Assembly: GCF_002153375.1 (NCBI RefSeq)
Contig: NZ_MTBQ01000002.1
Coordinates: 560,223 to 624,222 of the forward strand
Direction of reading: 5' to 3'
Source of the DNA: Oceanobacillus rekensis
GTDB taxonomy: Bacteria > Bacillota > Bacilli > Bacillales > Amphibacillaceae
Length of the DNA stretch: 64,000 bases
A program made the translations under genes and the position numbers. Below are positions 54,737 to 64,000 of the stretch, one piece after another (position 1 is the first letter of the stretch; each line of letters opens with the position of its first letter). Under the pieces are notes generated by a model, which ran no database searches, had not been told where the DNA came from, and saw only the letters and a list, made by a program, of their open reading frames with translations.

Positions 54737-56584
54737 TTGTGTGGAATAACTGGTATTATTAATTGGAGAGATAATGTTAGAATGGAGGAAACAACAGTAA
54801 GAAGAATGGCAGAAACTTTGAGTTCAAGAGGTCCAGATGATTCACAAGTTTGGGTAAGCGGGCACGCTGCCTTTGGTCACAAAAGACTAGTTGTTGTCGA
54901 TCCTCAGGGCGGAAAACAGCCAATGAACAAGAAAAATCATAATGTTACTTATACACTTGTATACAATGGCGAATTATATAATACAAAGGAGCTAAGGAAG
55001 GAATTAAAGGATAGGGGATATCATTTTACTACTTCATCAGATACGGAAGTTTTACTTACGGCTTACATCGAATGGAAGGAAGAATGTGTCCGTTATTTAA
55101 ATGGAATATTCGCATTTGGAGTTTGGGATCCGGCTAAACAGGAATTATTTATGGCAAGGGACCGTCTGGGTGTGAAGCCATTATTCTATTTGGAATCTGA
55201 TGGACGTTTTATTTTTGGATCCGAATTAAAAGCAATTTTAGCACATGATGATGTTAATGCTGAAGTAGATTATTCGGGCTTATCAGAAATATTTGGTTTA
55301 GGTCCATCTAGAACACCGGGTCATGGAATATTTAAAGGTTTTAAGGAACTCAGACCAGGCCATGCATTAACCTTTTCAAAAAATGGATTAAAGGTTTGGC
55401 GCTATTGGAATGTTGAAAGTCATGAACACACGAACACTGTAGATGAAACGGCCAAAAAAGTAAGAGATTTATTTGTTGATGCTGTCGAGCGTCAATTAGT
55501 TGCGGATGTTCCAGTATCTACATTCTTATCAGGAGGTTTGGATTCGAGTGCAATCACCGCAATTGCATCAGAGTATTTTAAAACGAGTGGGAGGGGAAGA
55601 TTATCAACTTTTTCAATTGATTATGAAGGAAACGATCAGTATTTCAAGGTTAGTAAATTTCAACCTTCAAGTGATCAACCTTGGATTGAAAAAGTTGCTA
55701 ATCATTTGAAGACGGATCAACATAATGAAGTGATAACTGGATTTGAGCTAGCAGATTTATTAAAGGAATCGGTAAAGTTACGTGATCAACCTGGGATGGC
55801 AGACATTGATTCTTCTTTATTATGGTTTTGTCGTAAAATCAAGGAACATACAACAGTTAGTTTGTCAGGAGAGTGTGCAGATGAAATTTTTGGGGGGTAC
55901 CCTTGGTTTTATGAGATTTCTAGTAAACAAGTGGAGTCTTTCCCTTGGATGAAATCATTAGATTCGCGAATTGATTTGCTTCTACCTGAATGGCAAAATA
56001 AACTAAATCTAAAATCCTATGTAATGGATCGATATAAGGAAACTATTACTGAGACGCCTCGTTTGGCAGGTGAAAATGAAGTAGATGCACGCCGAAGAGA
56101 ACTGTTTTACTTAAATATGCATTGGTTTATGGCACAATTATTAGATCGTAAGGATCGAATGAGTATGGGAGCAAGTCTTGAAGTCAGGGTTCCTTTTGCA
56201 GACCACAAACTTGTTGAATATGTGTGGAATATTCCATGGAATATGAAAAATTTAGATGGTAGGGAAAAGGGTATTTTACGTAAGGCATTGGAAGGTCTAT
56301 TGCCTGAGGATGTCTTATATCGAAAGAAAAGCCCTTACCCTAAGACTTTTCAACCCGAATATACTAGGCAGGTAGTGAATTGGATGAATAAAATACTAGC
56401 AGACTCAGAATCACCAATATTTAATTTTGTAAGGCGGGATCGAATCGCAGCCATTGTAAAGAGTGAAGGAAAAGAATTTACCAATCCGTGGTATGGACAG
56501 TTAATGACGGGGCCCCAGCTAATTGCTCATTTATGTCAAATTGATTATTGGCTAAGAACTTATGATGTTAAGGTTTGTGAATAA
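54737..56584 (+). CDS. asnO: Asparagine synthase (glutamine-hydrolysing), AsnO-like
   Basis: A 615-residue class II amidotransferase. TTG 54737 follows GAGAGGATGAAG, placing the nucleophile Cys at position 2 (MCGITGIINW), as needed after Met removal. The N-terminal glutaminase has SSRGPDDS, YNGELYN and TSSDTEVLL. The synthetase domain has the PP-loop STFLSGGLDSSAI (about 260), SGECADEIFGGYPWF and VPFADHKLVEYVWNIPW. It converts aspartate to asparagine using Gln and ATP. Length and pattern match AsnO (YisO) of B. subtilis, which has a sporulation-linked role there. A terminator follows. Confidence 0.9.
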   Translation: MCGITGIINWRDNVRMEETTVRRMAETLSSRGPDDSQVWVSGHAAFGHKRLVVVDPQGGKQPMNKKNHNVTYTLVYNGELYNTKELRKELKDRGYHFTTSSDTEVLLTAYIEWKEECVRYLNGIFAFGVWDPAKQELFMARDRLGVKPLFYLESDGRFIFGSELKAILAHDDVNAEVDYSGLSEIFGLGPSRTPGHGIFKGFKELRPGHALTFSKNGLKVWRYWNVESHEHTNTVDETAKKVRDLFVDAVERQLVADVPVSTFLSGGLDSSAITAIASEYFKTSGRGRLSTFSIDYEGNDQYFKVSKFQPSSDQPWIEKVANHLKTDQHNEVITGFELADLLKESVKLRDQPGMADIDSSLLWFCRKIKEHTTVSLSGECADEIFGGYPWFYEISSKQVESFPWMKSLDSRIDLLLPEWQNKLNLKSYVMDRYKETITETPRLAGENEVDARRRELFYLNMHWFMAQLLDRKDRMSMGASLEVRVPFADHKLVEYVWNIPWNMKNLDGREKGILRKALEGLLPEDVLYRKKSPYPKTFQPEYTRQVVNWMNKILADSESPIFNFVRRDRIAAIVKSEGKEFTNPWYGQLMTGPQLIAHLCQIDYWLRTYDVKVCE

Positions 56585-56589
56585 AGAAA

Positions 56590-56630
56590 GTAAAACCCAT
56601 TCTCTTTACAGAGATGGGTTTTACTTTTAA
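56590..56630 (+). terminator. Terminator after asnO
   Basis: GTAAAACCCATTCTCT and AGAGATGGGTTTTAC (one mismatch) around a short TTAC loop, followed by T. Confidence 0.9.
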
Positions 56631-56741
56631 AAAATATTTATGGTTTGTTATTCTGATTCCTTACTAAAGAGCTAATTGTTGCTAAATCATGCTAATTACA
56701 AATAAAATATAAACATAGATATGTACAGAAGGGGGACTTGG

Positions 56742-57530
56742 ATGCTTTATGTAAATCCAGAGAATTTTATTTTAAAGCCATCATTTGCTACTATTCATTG
56801 TGAACCTAATTGGAGATGGAGAAAAAGGGATAAACCAATGCCAAACTTTGATTTATTCTATGTTTGGAGCGGAGAAGGGGAATTAGTATTAAATGGACAG
56901 TCCTACCAAATTGAAAAAGGTCACTGCTTTTTATTTAAACCAGGTGATGAAACAACGGCAACCCATAATCCTCAAAACCCTCTCGTATTAACGTATATTC
57001 ACTTTGATGTAACAGAAACTCCTCGATTAATCCCATCCTCCCATCGGATTGTTAAAAATACGATTAGTTTCGAATCATTATTAGCACAATATGTTCGTTT
57101 GTATTTAGTAAAAGCATATGGTGCAGAAGTTGAAGCAAAGTTAATCTTAAAGCAGTTATTAATTCGTCTTCTTCGTGAAGAACAAGAGCAACAAAAACCA
57201 TTAACTGAAATAAGTAATAATTTATTCGATACGATTACTGAAATTGCAAACTATATTCAACAACATCCAGGAAACCCACATACCATCGAAAGTTTAGCAG
57301 CACGAGCCAATTTATCTGAACGTTATTTTTCTCAAAGATTTAAAGAAATTATTGGACATACCGTCAAGTCTTACATTGTATATTCTCGAGTTAAACGAGC
57401 AGAGCATTTGCTGCATTTTACTGGAATGACAGTAACAGAAACAGCATCGGCACTAGGTTATAATGATATGCATTACTTTAGTAGACAATTTAAAAAATAT
57501 ACAGGAAAAAATCCTTCTGAAGTTCGTTAA
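56742..57530 (+). CDS. AraC-family transcriptional regulator
   Basis: ATG 56742 after AGAAGGGGGACTTGG gives 262 residues. The N-terminal cupin-like domain (about 20-100) has SYQIEKGHCFLFKPGDETTATH and may bind a small ligand. The C-terminal 100 residues are two AraC helix-turn-helix motifs: TIESLAARANLSERYFSQRFKEIIG and MTVTETASALGYNDMHYFSRQFKKYTGKNPSEVR (shown here only as named blocks). Its own terminator follows. It lies between asnO and gltAB; a role in nitrogen or glutamate control is possible from position only. Target and ligand are unknown. Confidence 0.88.
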   Translation: MLYVNPENFILKPSFATIHCEPNWRWRKRDKPMPNFDLFYVWSGEGELVLNGQSYQIEKGHCFLFKPGDETTATHNPQNPLVLTYIHFDVTETPRLIPSSHRIVKNTISFESLLAQYVRLYLVKAYGAEVEAKLILKQLLIRLLREEQEQQKPLTEISNNLFDTITEIANYIQQHPGNPHTIESLAARANLSERYFSQRFKEIIGHTVKSYIVYSRVKRAEHLLHFTGMTVTETASALGYNDMHYFSRQFKKYTGKNPSEVR

Positions 57531-57566
57531 AGGTTACCAGACGCTTGTCTTGGTAACCTTTTTTAT
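57530..57566 (+). terminator. Terminator after the AraC gene
   Basis: AAGGTTACCA (57530-57539) and TGGTAACCTT (57551-57560) around an 11-nt loop, followed by T. Confidence 0.92.
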
Positions 57567-57695
57567 TTTCCGTAAAAAGTGCAAATATTTAGTGGAATTA
57601 TCTAAAGCCATTTTATTTTTTTACCGCTATGCTTAATTTAACAAGGAAACGAGAGTCTAAAAAAGGGGTATTCAGATTATCATGTGGAGAATTAT

Positions 57696-58205
57696 TATTC
57701 GGACACCCGTTAAAGCGGTGAAAATTCGAATGAAAGGGGAATCTCGTCATTCGGTCACTCATCAAGGCCGTGAACAACGCCCGAATAGAGAGGAAGCCCC
57801 ATCATTCGGTCACTCATCAAGGCGATGAACGACCGAACAGAGAGGAAGCCCCATCATTCGGTAACTCATCAAGGCGATGAACGCCCGAATAGAGAGGAAG
57901 CCCCATCATTCGGTAACTCATCAAGGCTGTGAACGCCCGAATAGAGAGGAAGCCCCATCATTCGGTAACTCATCAAGGCTGTGAACGCCCGAATAGAGAG
58001 GAAGCCCCATCATTCGGTAACTCATCAAGGCGATGAACGCTCGAACAGAGAGGAAGCCCCGTCATTCGGTCACTCATCAAGGCTGTGAACGACCGAACAG
58101 AGAGGAAGCCCCATCATTCGGTAACTCATCAAGGCGTTGGAAGCCCGAACAGAGAGGAAGCTCCATCAAACGGTCACTCATCAAGGCGATGAGCGACCGA
58201 ACTTA
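57696..58205. repeat. Array of nine to ten 52-bp tandem repeats with internal hairpin
   Basis: Units start at 57696 (degenerate), 57748, 57803, 57855, 57907, 57959, 58011, 58063, 58115 and 58167 (partial). All are 52 bp except the second, which has 3 extra bases. A unit reads CATTCGGTMACTCATCAAGG, then a variable SRTGAACGMCCGAAY, then AGAGAGGAAGCCCCAT. TTCGG near the start pairs with CCGAA, and TCATC pairs with GATGA around AAGGC, so each unit can form a hairpin. In units 2 and 7 the outer arm is a perfect TTCGGTC/GACCGAA. The unit is not a multiple of three and has no spacers, so it is neither protein-coding nor CRISPR. It lies ahead of gltA. Confidence 0.92.
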
Positions 58206-58351
58206 TAATCATAAAAATAATATCTCACACAATAAAAGTAAATTCCTACAAAAAGTCCAAACATTTAACGGATAATTCTAAATATTTAGTTCGTTATCTG
58301 TAATAAAATAAAACTACAGTAAAAAAAAAGGAACCTGAAGGAGGACCTCAT

Positions 58352-61300
58352 ATGCACCAAACACAACAACCTAGGAAACCAGGACTATATGATCCTCAGT
58401 TTGAACATGATGCTTGCGGGATTGCGTTGCTTGCTAATGTAAGTGGGGAGAGGACCCATACGATAATATTGCAAGCCCTCACTGCACTTGAACGATTGGA
58501 TCATCGAGGAGGACATGATAACCAAGTAGGAGACGGAGCTGGGATTTTAACACAACTTCCACATGAATTATTTGAATGGGAATGGAATAAAGCTGGAAAA
58601 CAGCTGGCAGATAGAGGAAGGTACGGGGTAGGGATGTTTTTTCTTCCACAAGACCAGCAAAAGCGTGAGCAAGCAGAAAGAATTATTGAAAGCCTAATTG
58701 AAGAAGAAAACCTGGAATTATTCGGATGGAGAACAGTGCCAACCAATGAGAGCAATTTGCCATCAGAGGCAAAAGAATCCCAGCCAATGATACGTCAGTT
58801 GTTTGTTCTTTCACCCTATAAACAACCAGAAGATATAAGATTTGAAAGAAAACTTTATCAAATTCGAAAAAAGATTGAAAAGGAATTGATAGCTGCTGGG
58901 TTCCAGAAAGATGAATCTTTCTACCTTGTTAGTTTTTCCGCTAGGACCTTGATATATAAAGGCTTACTGCTTCCAAAACAGGTAAAAGGTTATTTTCTTG
59001 ATTTAAACAATGAATGGTATGAATCTGCGCTTGCAATGGTTCACAATCGTTTTAGCACGAATACTTTCCCAAGTTGGCATCGAGCACAGCCAAATCGATA
59101 TGTCATGCATAATGGGGAAATTAATACGATTAAAGGAAATGTCAATTGGATGCAGGCAAGAGAGAAATTATTAGAAACAGATTTAATTGATGTAAAGCCA
59201 TTGCTTCCGCTAATTGATCTTGACGGTAGTGACTCGGCAATGTTTGATAATACGTTAGAATTTCTCGTTTTATCCGGATGGTCGATTTCCCATGCAATCA
59301 TGATGATGATCCCTGAACCATGGAATCACGATGAACAAATGGATGAAGAAACAAGAGCATTTTATGAGTATCATAGCACGCTAATGGAGTCATGGGACGG
59401 ACCGGCAGCAATGGGCTTTACAGATGGTAAGCAAATCGGAGCATGCTTGGATAGAAATGGGTTAAGACCGGCCAGATATTTGATCACAGATGATGATTTC
59501 TTATGTGTTTCATCTGAAAGTGGTGTGGTAGATATCCCTGAGGAAAAAATCATTCATAAAGGACGCTTAAAACCTGGACAAATGATTTTAGCAGATTTAG
59601 AAAAAGGCAGGTTATATAAAGACGAAGAAATTAAACAACGAATGATTGCACAGAAACCTTACAAGCACCTTGTAAAAGAAACGATTGTTGCGATCGAGGA
59701 TCTGCCAAATGCTCATTACCGGAAGCAGCAATCCGTTAAGGAATTACCCATCTTACAAAAGCAAATGGTGTTTGGCTATACAAATGAAGAATTAGAAAAA
59801 GTAATCAGACCAATGGCATTGGAAGGAAAAGAGCCAACTGGATCAATGGGTTATGACGCTCCACTTGCTGTATTATCAGAAAAACCTCAAGCTTTATTTA
59901 ATTATTTTAAACAACGATTTGCTCAAGTAACCAACCCCCCAATCGATGCCATTCGGGAAGAGAGCATCACCTCTGTTGAAGTGATGTTAGGTTCAACTGG
60001 AAATTTATTGCAACCTACAAAGAGGGTAAATAAAAAAATTCGACTTCAAACACCTGTTTTATCAGAGCGGAACATGGAGCAATTATACAGTCTGCAAACA
60101 ACTAACTGGAAAACTGCTCAGGTTACAATGGTTTACCCGGTAGATGGAAGTTTACAAGAAGCGTTAAGGCGGTTAATTCAGTTAGTCGACGAGGAGATTG
60201 TAAAAGGAAGTAATATTCTTATTCTTAGTGATCGAACGGTAAGCAAGGAATATGCTCCCATCCCCTCTTTACTTGCAGTATCAACGGTTCATCATCATTT
60301 AATTCAAACCGGTTCCCGTATTAAAGTTAGTATCATCGTAGAGTCGGGGGAACCTAGAGAAGTACATCATTTTGCTGCATTACTAGGGTATGGGGCCAAT
60401 GCGATCTATCCGTACCTTGTTTATGAATTTCTTCCACGAATAGTTGAGGAAGAGAAATGTATGACTCTTTTTGAAGCAACCAAAAACTATGTAAATTCTG
60501 TCACAAAAGGGATATTAAAAATTTTATCTAAAATGGGAATCTCTACCGTACAAAGTTATGTTGGTGCGCAGATCTTTGAAGCACTTGGAATTAGCAAGGA
60601 GGTCATTAATAATTATTTTCCTGGAACATCAACAAAAATTGGTGGCTTGTCAATTGAAGACATTTCAAGAGAAGTCCTGATGCGCCACCAGAAGGCATTT
60701 AAGGCAAAAGAATTCCAACTGGAAACAGGTTCCGATTTTCAGTGGCGACATGGCGGGGAACTGCATCTTTATCAGCCAAAAACGATACACACCTTACAAC
60801 AGGCCGTTCGAACTGGAAGTTATGAACTATATAAATCTTATAGCGGCATGATTAACGACGAATTAACACAAAAGACGAATATTAGAGGATTGCTAGATTT
60901 TAATTATGATCGCAAACCAATCTCAATTGAAGAAGTGGAACCAATTGAAAATGTTTTAAAAAGGTTTAAAACAGGGGCTATGTCATTCGGGTCCATAAGT
61001 AAAGAAGCGCATGAAGCATTAGCAATCGCGATGAACCGTATTGGCGGAAAGAGTAATAGTGGAGAAGGCGGTGAAGATCCAAAACGATTTGACTCGATGG
61101 AAAATGGTGATTCTAAATGTAGCAAAATAAAACAAGTAGCATCTGGAAGATTTGGAGTTACGAGCCACTATCTTGTAAATAGCGAAGAAATTCAAATTAA
61201 AATGGCGCAAGGTGCAAAACCTGGAGAAGGCGGACAACTAGCTGGACACAAAGTAACCGATGATGTGGCGAAAACAAGAGGTGTTACCCCAGGTATTGAG

Positions 61301-62842
61301 TTGATTTCACCACCACCACATCATGATATTTATTCGATTGAAGATTTAGCACAGCTCATTTATGACTTAAAAAATGCGAATCCGAAAGCAAATATTAGTG
61401 TAAAACTTGTATCAACTGCTGGCGTAGGAACAATTGCAGCAGGTGTAGCCAAAGCGAAGGCCGACAAGATACTAATCAGTGGATATGATGGTGGCACGGG
61501 AGCGGCTTCCAGGTCCAGTATTAAACATACTGGAATGCCTTGGGAAATAGGGTTAGCAGAAACACATCAAACCTTAACATATAACGGGCTTCGTCATAAA
61601 GTGACACTGGAAACGGACGGAAAAATGATGAATGCAAGAGACGTAATCATAGCGACATTGCTTGGTGCAGAAGAATATGGGTTCTCTACTTTACCGCTTG
61701 TTGCCCTAGGCTGTGTCATGATGAGGGTTTGTCATTTAGATACATGTCCGGTAGGGATTGCAACCCAAAATCCAATCCTTCGAAAAAATATGACAGGGAC
61801 CGCAGATCATATCGTACATTTAATGGAATTTATTGCACAAGAAGTTCGTGAATATATGGCTGAATTAGGTTTTAAAACTATAGATGAAATGGTGGGGAGA
61901 AGTGATATATTAACACAAGTTCAATCCGATCATTGGAAAGCGAAGAAACTTGAGCTATCCCCGCTTTTCATAGACCAACCAGCTGATCAACCAGTTAAAA
62001 AAGCACAGGAACATGGCATAACAAAAACATTAGACAGTCGTAAACTTTTATCTGTTTATACACAAGGATTAACTAGATCAACACGAATGGACGCTGTATT
62101 TCCTATTCGTAATATTGATCGAACGGTTGGAACATTACTTGGAAGTGAAATTTCTCGTCGGTTTGGTGCCAGGGGGTTACCAGAAGATAAGATAAACTTT
62201 CATTTTAAAGGTTCAGCTGGGCAAAGCTTTGGAGCTTTTTTACCGAAAGGTGTGACACTTCAACTTGAGGGTGATGCGAATGATTACGTTGGTAAAGGAT
62301 TATCAGGAGGTAAATTGGTGATTCATCCTTCACCGAGAAGCCCTTTTTCTGCAGAAGAGAACATTATCATAGGCAATGCTTGCTTTTATGGAGCAACAGA
62401 TGGAAGTGCATATATCAGCGGAGTGGCAGGAGAAAGATTTTGTGTGAGGAATAGCGGAGCAACCGTTGTTGTTGAAGGAATCGGTGATCATGGATGTGAG
62501 TATATGACTGGTGGAAGAGTAATCATTCTAGGTGAAGTAGGAAACAACTTTGCTGCTGGAATGTCCGGTGGGATTGCCTATGTACTTGCGCCAGTTGCAG
62601 ATGCGTTTAAACAACATTGCAATCAAGAACTTGTTTTCATTGAAGCATTGCATGATGAAGAAGAAACCTGTTTTCTAAAAAAACAAATCACACAACACTA
62701 TCATTATACTCAAAGCTCAGTCGCGCAGCTAATTTTGGAAAATTGGGATAGTTATATAAGAAATATCATCCGCGTTATTCCAAAAAAATACAAACAAATT
62801 TTAGCCGAACAGCAACCACGACAGATTTTACAGTCCAAATAA
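58352..62842 (+). CDS. gltA: Glutamate synthase large subunit
   Basis: A 1496-residue protein, close to the family norm. The N-terminal Ntn-type glutaminase starts after a short propeptide at C22 (HDACGIALLANV). LDHRGGHDNQVGDGAGIL, NRFSTNTFP and HNGEINTIKGN are conserved. The central and FMN-binding synthase domains follow (SGEGGEDPKRF, GAKPGEGGQL, ISGYDGGTGAASRSS). The 3Fe-4S cysteines are C1121, C1127 and C1132. A C-terminal beta-helix GXGXG domain contains GGKLVIHPSPRSPF. It makes two glutamates from Gln and 2-oxoglutarate with GltB supplying electrons. GAAGGAGGACCTC precedes the ATG. Confidence 0.96.
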   Translation: MHQTQQPRKPGLYDPQFEHDACGIALLANVSGERTHTIILQALTALERLDHRGGHDNQVGDGAGILTQLPHELFEWEWNKAGKQLADRGRYGVGMFFLPQDQQKREQAERIIESLIEEENLELFGWRTVPTNESNLPSEAKESQPMIRQLFVLSPYKQPEDIRFERKLYQIRKKIEKELIAAGFQKDESFYLVSFSARTLIYKGLLLPKQVKGYFLDLNNEWYESALAMVHNRFSTNTFPSWHRAQPNRYVMHNGEINTIKGNVNWMQAREKLLETDLIDVKPLLPLIDLDGSDSAMFDNTLEFLVLSGWSISHAIMMMIPEPWNHDEQMDEETRAFYEYHSTLMESWDGPAAMGFTDGKQIGACLDRNGLRPARYLITDDDFLCVSSESGVVDIPEEKIIHKGRLKPGQMILADLEKGRLYKDEEIKQRMIAQKPYKHLVKETIVAIEDLPNAHYRKQQSVKELPILQKQMVFGYTNEELEKVIRPMALEGKEPTGSMGYDAPLAVLSEKPQALFNYFKQRFAQVTNPPIDAIREESITSVEVMLGSTGNLLQPTKRVNKKIRLQTPVLSERNMEQLYSLQTTNWKTAQVTMVYPVDGSLQEALRRLIQLVDEEIVKGSNILILSDRTVSKEYAPIPSLLAVSTVHHHLIQTGSRIKVSIIVESGEPREVHHFAALLGYGANAIYPYLVYEFLPRIVEEEKCMTLFEATKNYVNSVTKGILKILSKMGISTVQSYVGAQIFEALGISKEVINNYFPGTSTKIGGLSIEDISREVLMRHQKAFKAKEFQLETGSDFQWRHGGELHLYQPKTIHTLQQAVRTGSYELYKSYSGMINDELTQKTNIRGLLDFNYDRKPISIEEVEPIENVLKRFKTGAMSFGSISKEAHEALAIAMNRIGGKSNSGEGGEDPKRFDSMENGDSKCSKIKQVASGRFGVTSHYLVNSEEIQIKMAQGAKPGEGGQLAGHKVTDDVAKTRGVTPGIELISPPPHHDIYSIEDLAQLIYDLKNANPKANISVKLVSTAGVGTIAAGVAKAKADKILISGYDGGTGAASRSSIKHTGMPWEIGLAETHQTLTYNGLRHKVTLETDGKMMNARDVIIATLLGAEEYGFSTLPLVALGCVMMRVCHLDTCPVGIATQNPILRKNMTGTADHIVHLMEFIAQEVREYMAELGFKTIDEMVGRSDILTQVQSDHWKAKKLELSPLFIDQPADQPVKKAQEHGITKTLDSRKLLSVYTQGLTRSTRMDAVFPIRNIDRTVGTLLGSEISRRFGARGLPEDKINFHFKGSAGQSFGAFLPKGVTLQLEGDANDYVGKGLSGGKLVIHPSPRSPFSAEENIIIGNACFYGATDGSAYISGVAGERFCVRNSGATVVVEGIGDHGCEYMTGGRVIILGEVGNNFAAGMSGGIAYVLAPVADAFKQHCNQELVFIEALHDEEETCFLKKQITQHYHYTQSSVAQLILENWDSYIRNIIRVIPKKYKQILAEQQPRQILQSK

Positions 62843-62864
62843 ATCTTTACAGGAGGTCATACAA

Positions 62865-64000
62865 GTGGGAAATACAACTGGATTTATGGATTACCAAAAA
62901 GTCCCTGTAAGTTACCGCAATCCAGGAGAAAGAATGAAAGATTGGGATGAAATTGCAACCCTTCCATCTGAAGAAATTTTAACCCAACAAGCTGCAAGGT
63001 GTATGGATTGTGCGGTTCCCTTTTGTCAAAATGGGAGCGAGCTAGCAGGAATGACTACTGGTTGTCCACTTTATAACTTAATACCGGAGTGGAATGATCT
63101 TGTTTATAGAGGAAAATGGAAAGAAGCCTACGTGCGATTAAACAGAACGAATCCTTTTCCAGAGTTTACCGGACGTGCATGTCCTGCCCCTTGTGAAGGG
63201 GGATGTGTCGCTTCACTTGCTAACGATTCTGTATCAATAAAAAATATAGAACGAGCGATAATCGATAAAGCATTTGAGGAAGGATGGGTGCAATCAAATC
63301 AACCAAAACAAAGAACAGGAAAAAGGATTGCTGTGGTAGGATCCGGTCCTGCAGGGTTAGCAAGTGCATCCGTCTTAAACCAGCAGGGTCATCAAGTAAC
63401 CGTATATGAACGTGCAGATCGTATCGGTGGATTGTTAACTTATGGAATCCCGAAAACAAAAATAAGCCAAATTGTTGTGGATCGTAGGGTCCAATTACTG
63501 GAAGAGGAAGGCGTTCAATTTGTGACAAATACGGAAATCGGAAAGGACGTCTCCATGAACCAACTACGTACGGAAAATGATGCCGTGATTCTTTGTCTAG
63601 GATCGACCCGTCCCCGAGACATGAATATTCCTGGGAGAAATTATAAAGGAATCCACTTTGCGATGGATTACTTATCTCAAAACACGAAAAGCTTACTTGA
63701 TTCCAATTTTGCGGATGACAATTACATTAATGCAGAGGGAAAAGATGTCATCGTCATAGGTGGAGGAGACACAGCTACAGACTGTATTACTACGGCAATG
63801 AGGCAAAATTGCAGAAGTCTTGTTCAATTTGATATTTATCCGACTCGTCCAAATTCACGTGCAGCGGATAATCCATGGCCACAATTTCCAATCATCCACA
63901 AAGTAGATAATGGGCAAGAAGAAGCGATGCACATATTCGGCAAGGACCCAAGAGCCTTTGCCACCACCGCACAAACCTTTGTTGGAGATGAAAATGGGCA
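62865..64000 (+). CDS. gltB: Glutamate synthase small subunit (3' end outside window)
   Basis: GTG 62865 follows TTTACAGGAGGTCATACAA. The frame is open to the window end (about 378 codons; the whole protein is usually about 490). It starts MGNTTGFMDYQKVPVSYRNP. Cysteines for two 4Fe-4S clusters are visible in ARCMDCAVPFCQNG, TGCPLYN and GRACPAPCEGGCVAS. The FAD site VVGSGPAGLASASVL, GGLLTYGIPKTK and an NADPH site VIVIGGGDTATDC-like segment (GGGDTATDCITTAM) follow. It oxidises NADPH and passes electrons to GltA. The 22-nt gap shows it is co-transcribed with gltA. Confidence 0.94.
   Translation, partial: MGNTTGFMDYQKVPVSYRNPGERMKDWDEIATLPSEEILTQQAARCMDCAVPFCQNGSELAGMTTGCPLYNLIPEWNDLVYRGKWKEAYVRLNRTNPFPEFTGRACPAPCEGGCVASLANDSVSIKNIERAIIDKAFEEGWVQSNQPKQRTGKRIAVVGSGPAGLASASVLNQQGHQVTVYERADRIGGLLTYGIPKTKISQIVVDRRVQLLEEEGVQFVTNTEIGKDVSMNQLRTENDAVILCLGSTRPRDMNIPGRNYKGIHFAMDYLSQNTKSLLDSNFADDNYINAEGKDVIVIGGGDTATDCITTAMRQNCRSLVQFDIYPTRPNSRAADNPWPQFPIIHKVDNGQEEAMHIFGKDPRAFATTAQTFVGDENG

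Noticed and set aside
57748-58205. CRISPR array
   Set aside because: The repeated unit is continuous at 52 bp with no unique spacers, and no cas genes are present in the window.
58033-58275. 80-residue ORF over the tandem repeats
   Set aside because: It reads through 52-bp repeats in shifting frames, lacks a ribosome-binding site and ends in low-complexity sequence. It is a by-product of the repeat.

Overview
This is a low-GC, Gram-positive chromosomal segment. Ribosome-binding sites are strong AGGAGG types, TTG and GTG starts are common, terminators are hairpin plus U-tract, and most genes have clear Bacillus subtilis counterparts. The conserved block fadNAE-yusI-gcvH-yusF-yusE-metNPQ-sufCDSUB has the gene order of the Bacillus yus/yur region. 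A BCCT betaine transporter and the glyoxylate shunt would fit a halotolerant genus near Oceanobacillus, Virgibacillus or Lentibacillus; the genus is inference.

Layout. 0-7.6 kb: the end of a polytopic membrane protein, a secreted coiled-coil/3D-domain cell-wall enzyme, an M42 aminopeptidase, a TrhA/hemolysin III protein, a DUF1836 regulator, a luciferase-like monooxygenase and a DedA protein. 7.7-11.5 kb: a lia envelope-stress operon (LiaI-like protein, LiaH, LiaF, LiaS, LiaR) without liaG. 11.5-16.4 kb: an aromatic-acid-exporter-type protein and the glyoxylate operon aceBA, preceded by a 580-bp tandem duplication that carries two copies of a 34-residue zinc-ribbon peptide and a decayed aceB fragment. 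16.4-23.7 kb: an NlpC/P60 paralogue of the 3D protein, a BCCT transporter, a CNNM/CorC protein with an odd translation start, a guanidine-I riboswitch with two SMR exporters, a VLRF1-type protein and an SH3 protein. 23.8-26.9 kb: znuACB-zur with a Zur box. 27.1-32.6 kb: fadNAE with a FadR operator. 33-37.6 kb: small redox and lipoyl genes, then a SAM-I riboswitch and the methionine importer metNPQ. 38.2-43.4 kb: sufCDSUB for Fe-S assembly.

43.5-49.9 kb is the accessory part. It contains a gene graveyard (serine-recombinase fragment, short-chain dehydrogenase with an internal deletion, other fragments), then an RpiR regulator and a PhnD/PhnC/PhnE-type importer interleaved with a sugar-phosphate-isomerase-like TIM-barrel gene. 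Two closely similar terminators lie at its two edges. This importer operon is the best candidate for an uncharacterised pathway.

49.9-64 kb: methionine synthesis (metE and yitJ, on the minus strand, no S-box seen), divergent asparagine synthase asnO, an AraC regulator, an array of 52-bp tandem repeats able to form hairpins, and glutamate synthase gltA plus the start of gltB, which runs off the window.

The theme is nitrogen, sulfur, metal and two-carbon metabolism plus envelope maintenance. Control is by visible cis elements: two riboswitches, Zur and FadR boxes, WalR-like boxes and an unassigned TGTT-N4-AACA palindrome near the glyoxylate genes. No tRNA, rRNA, CRISPR array or intact insertion sequence was seen.
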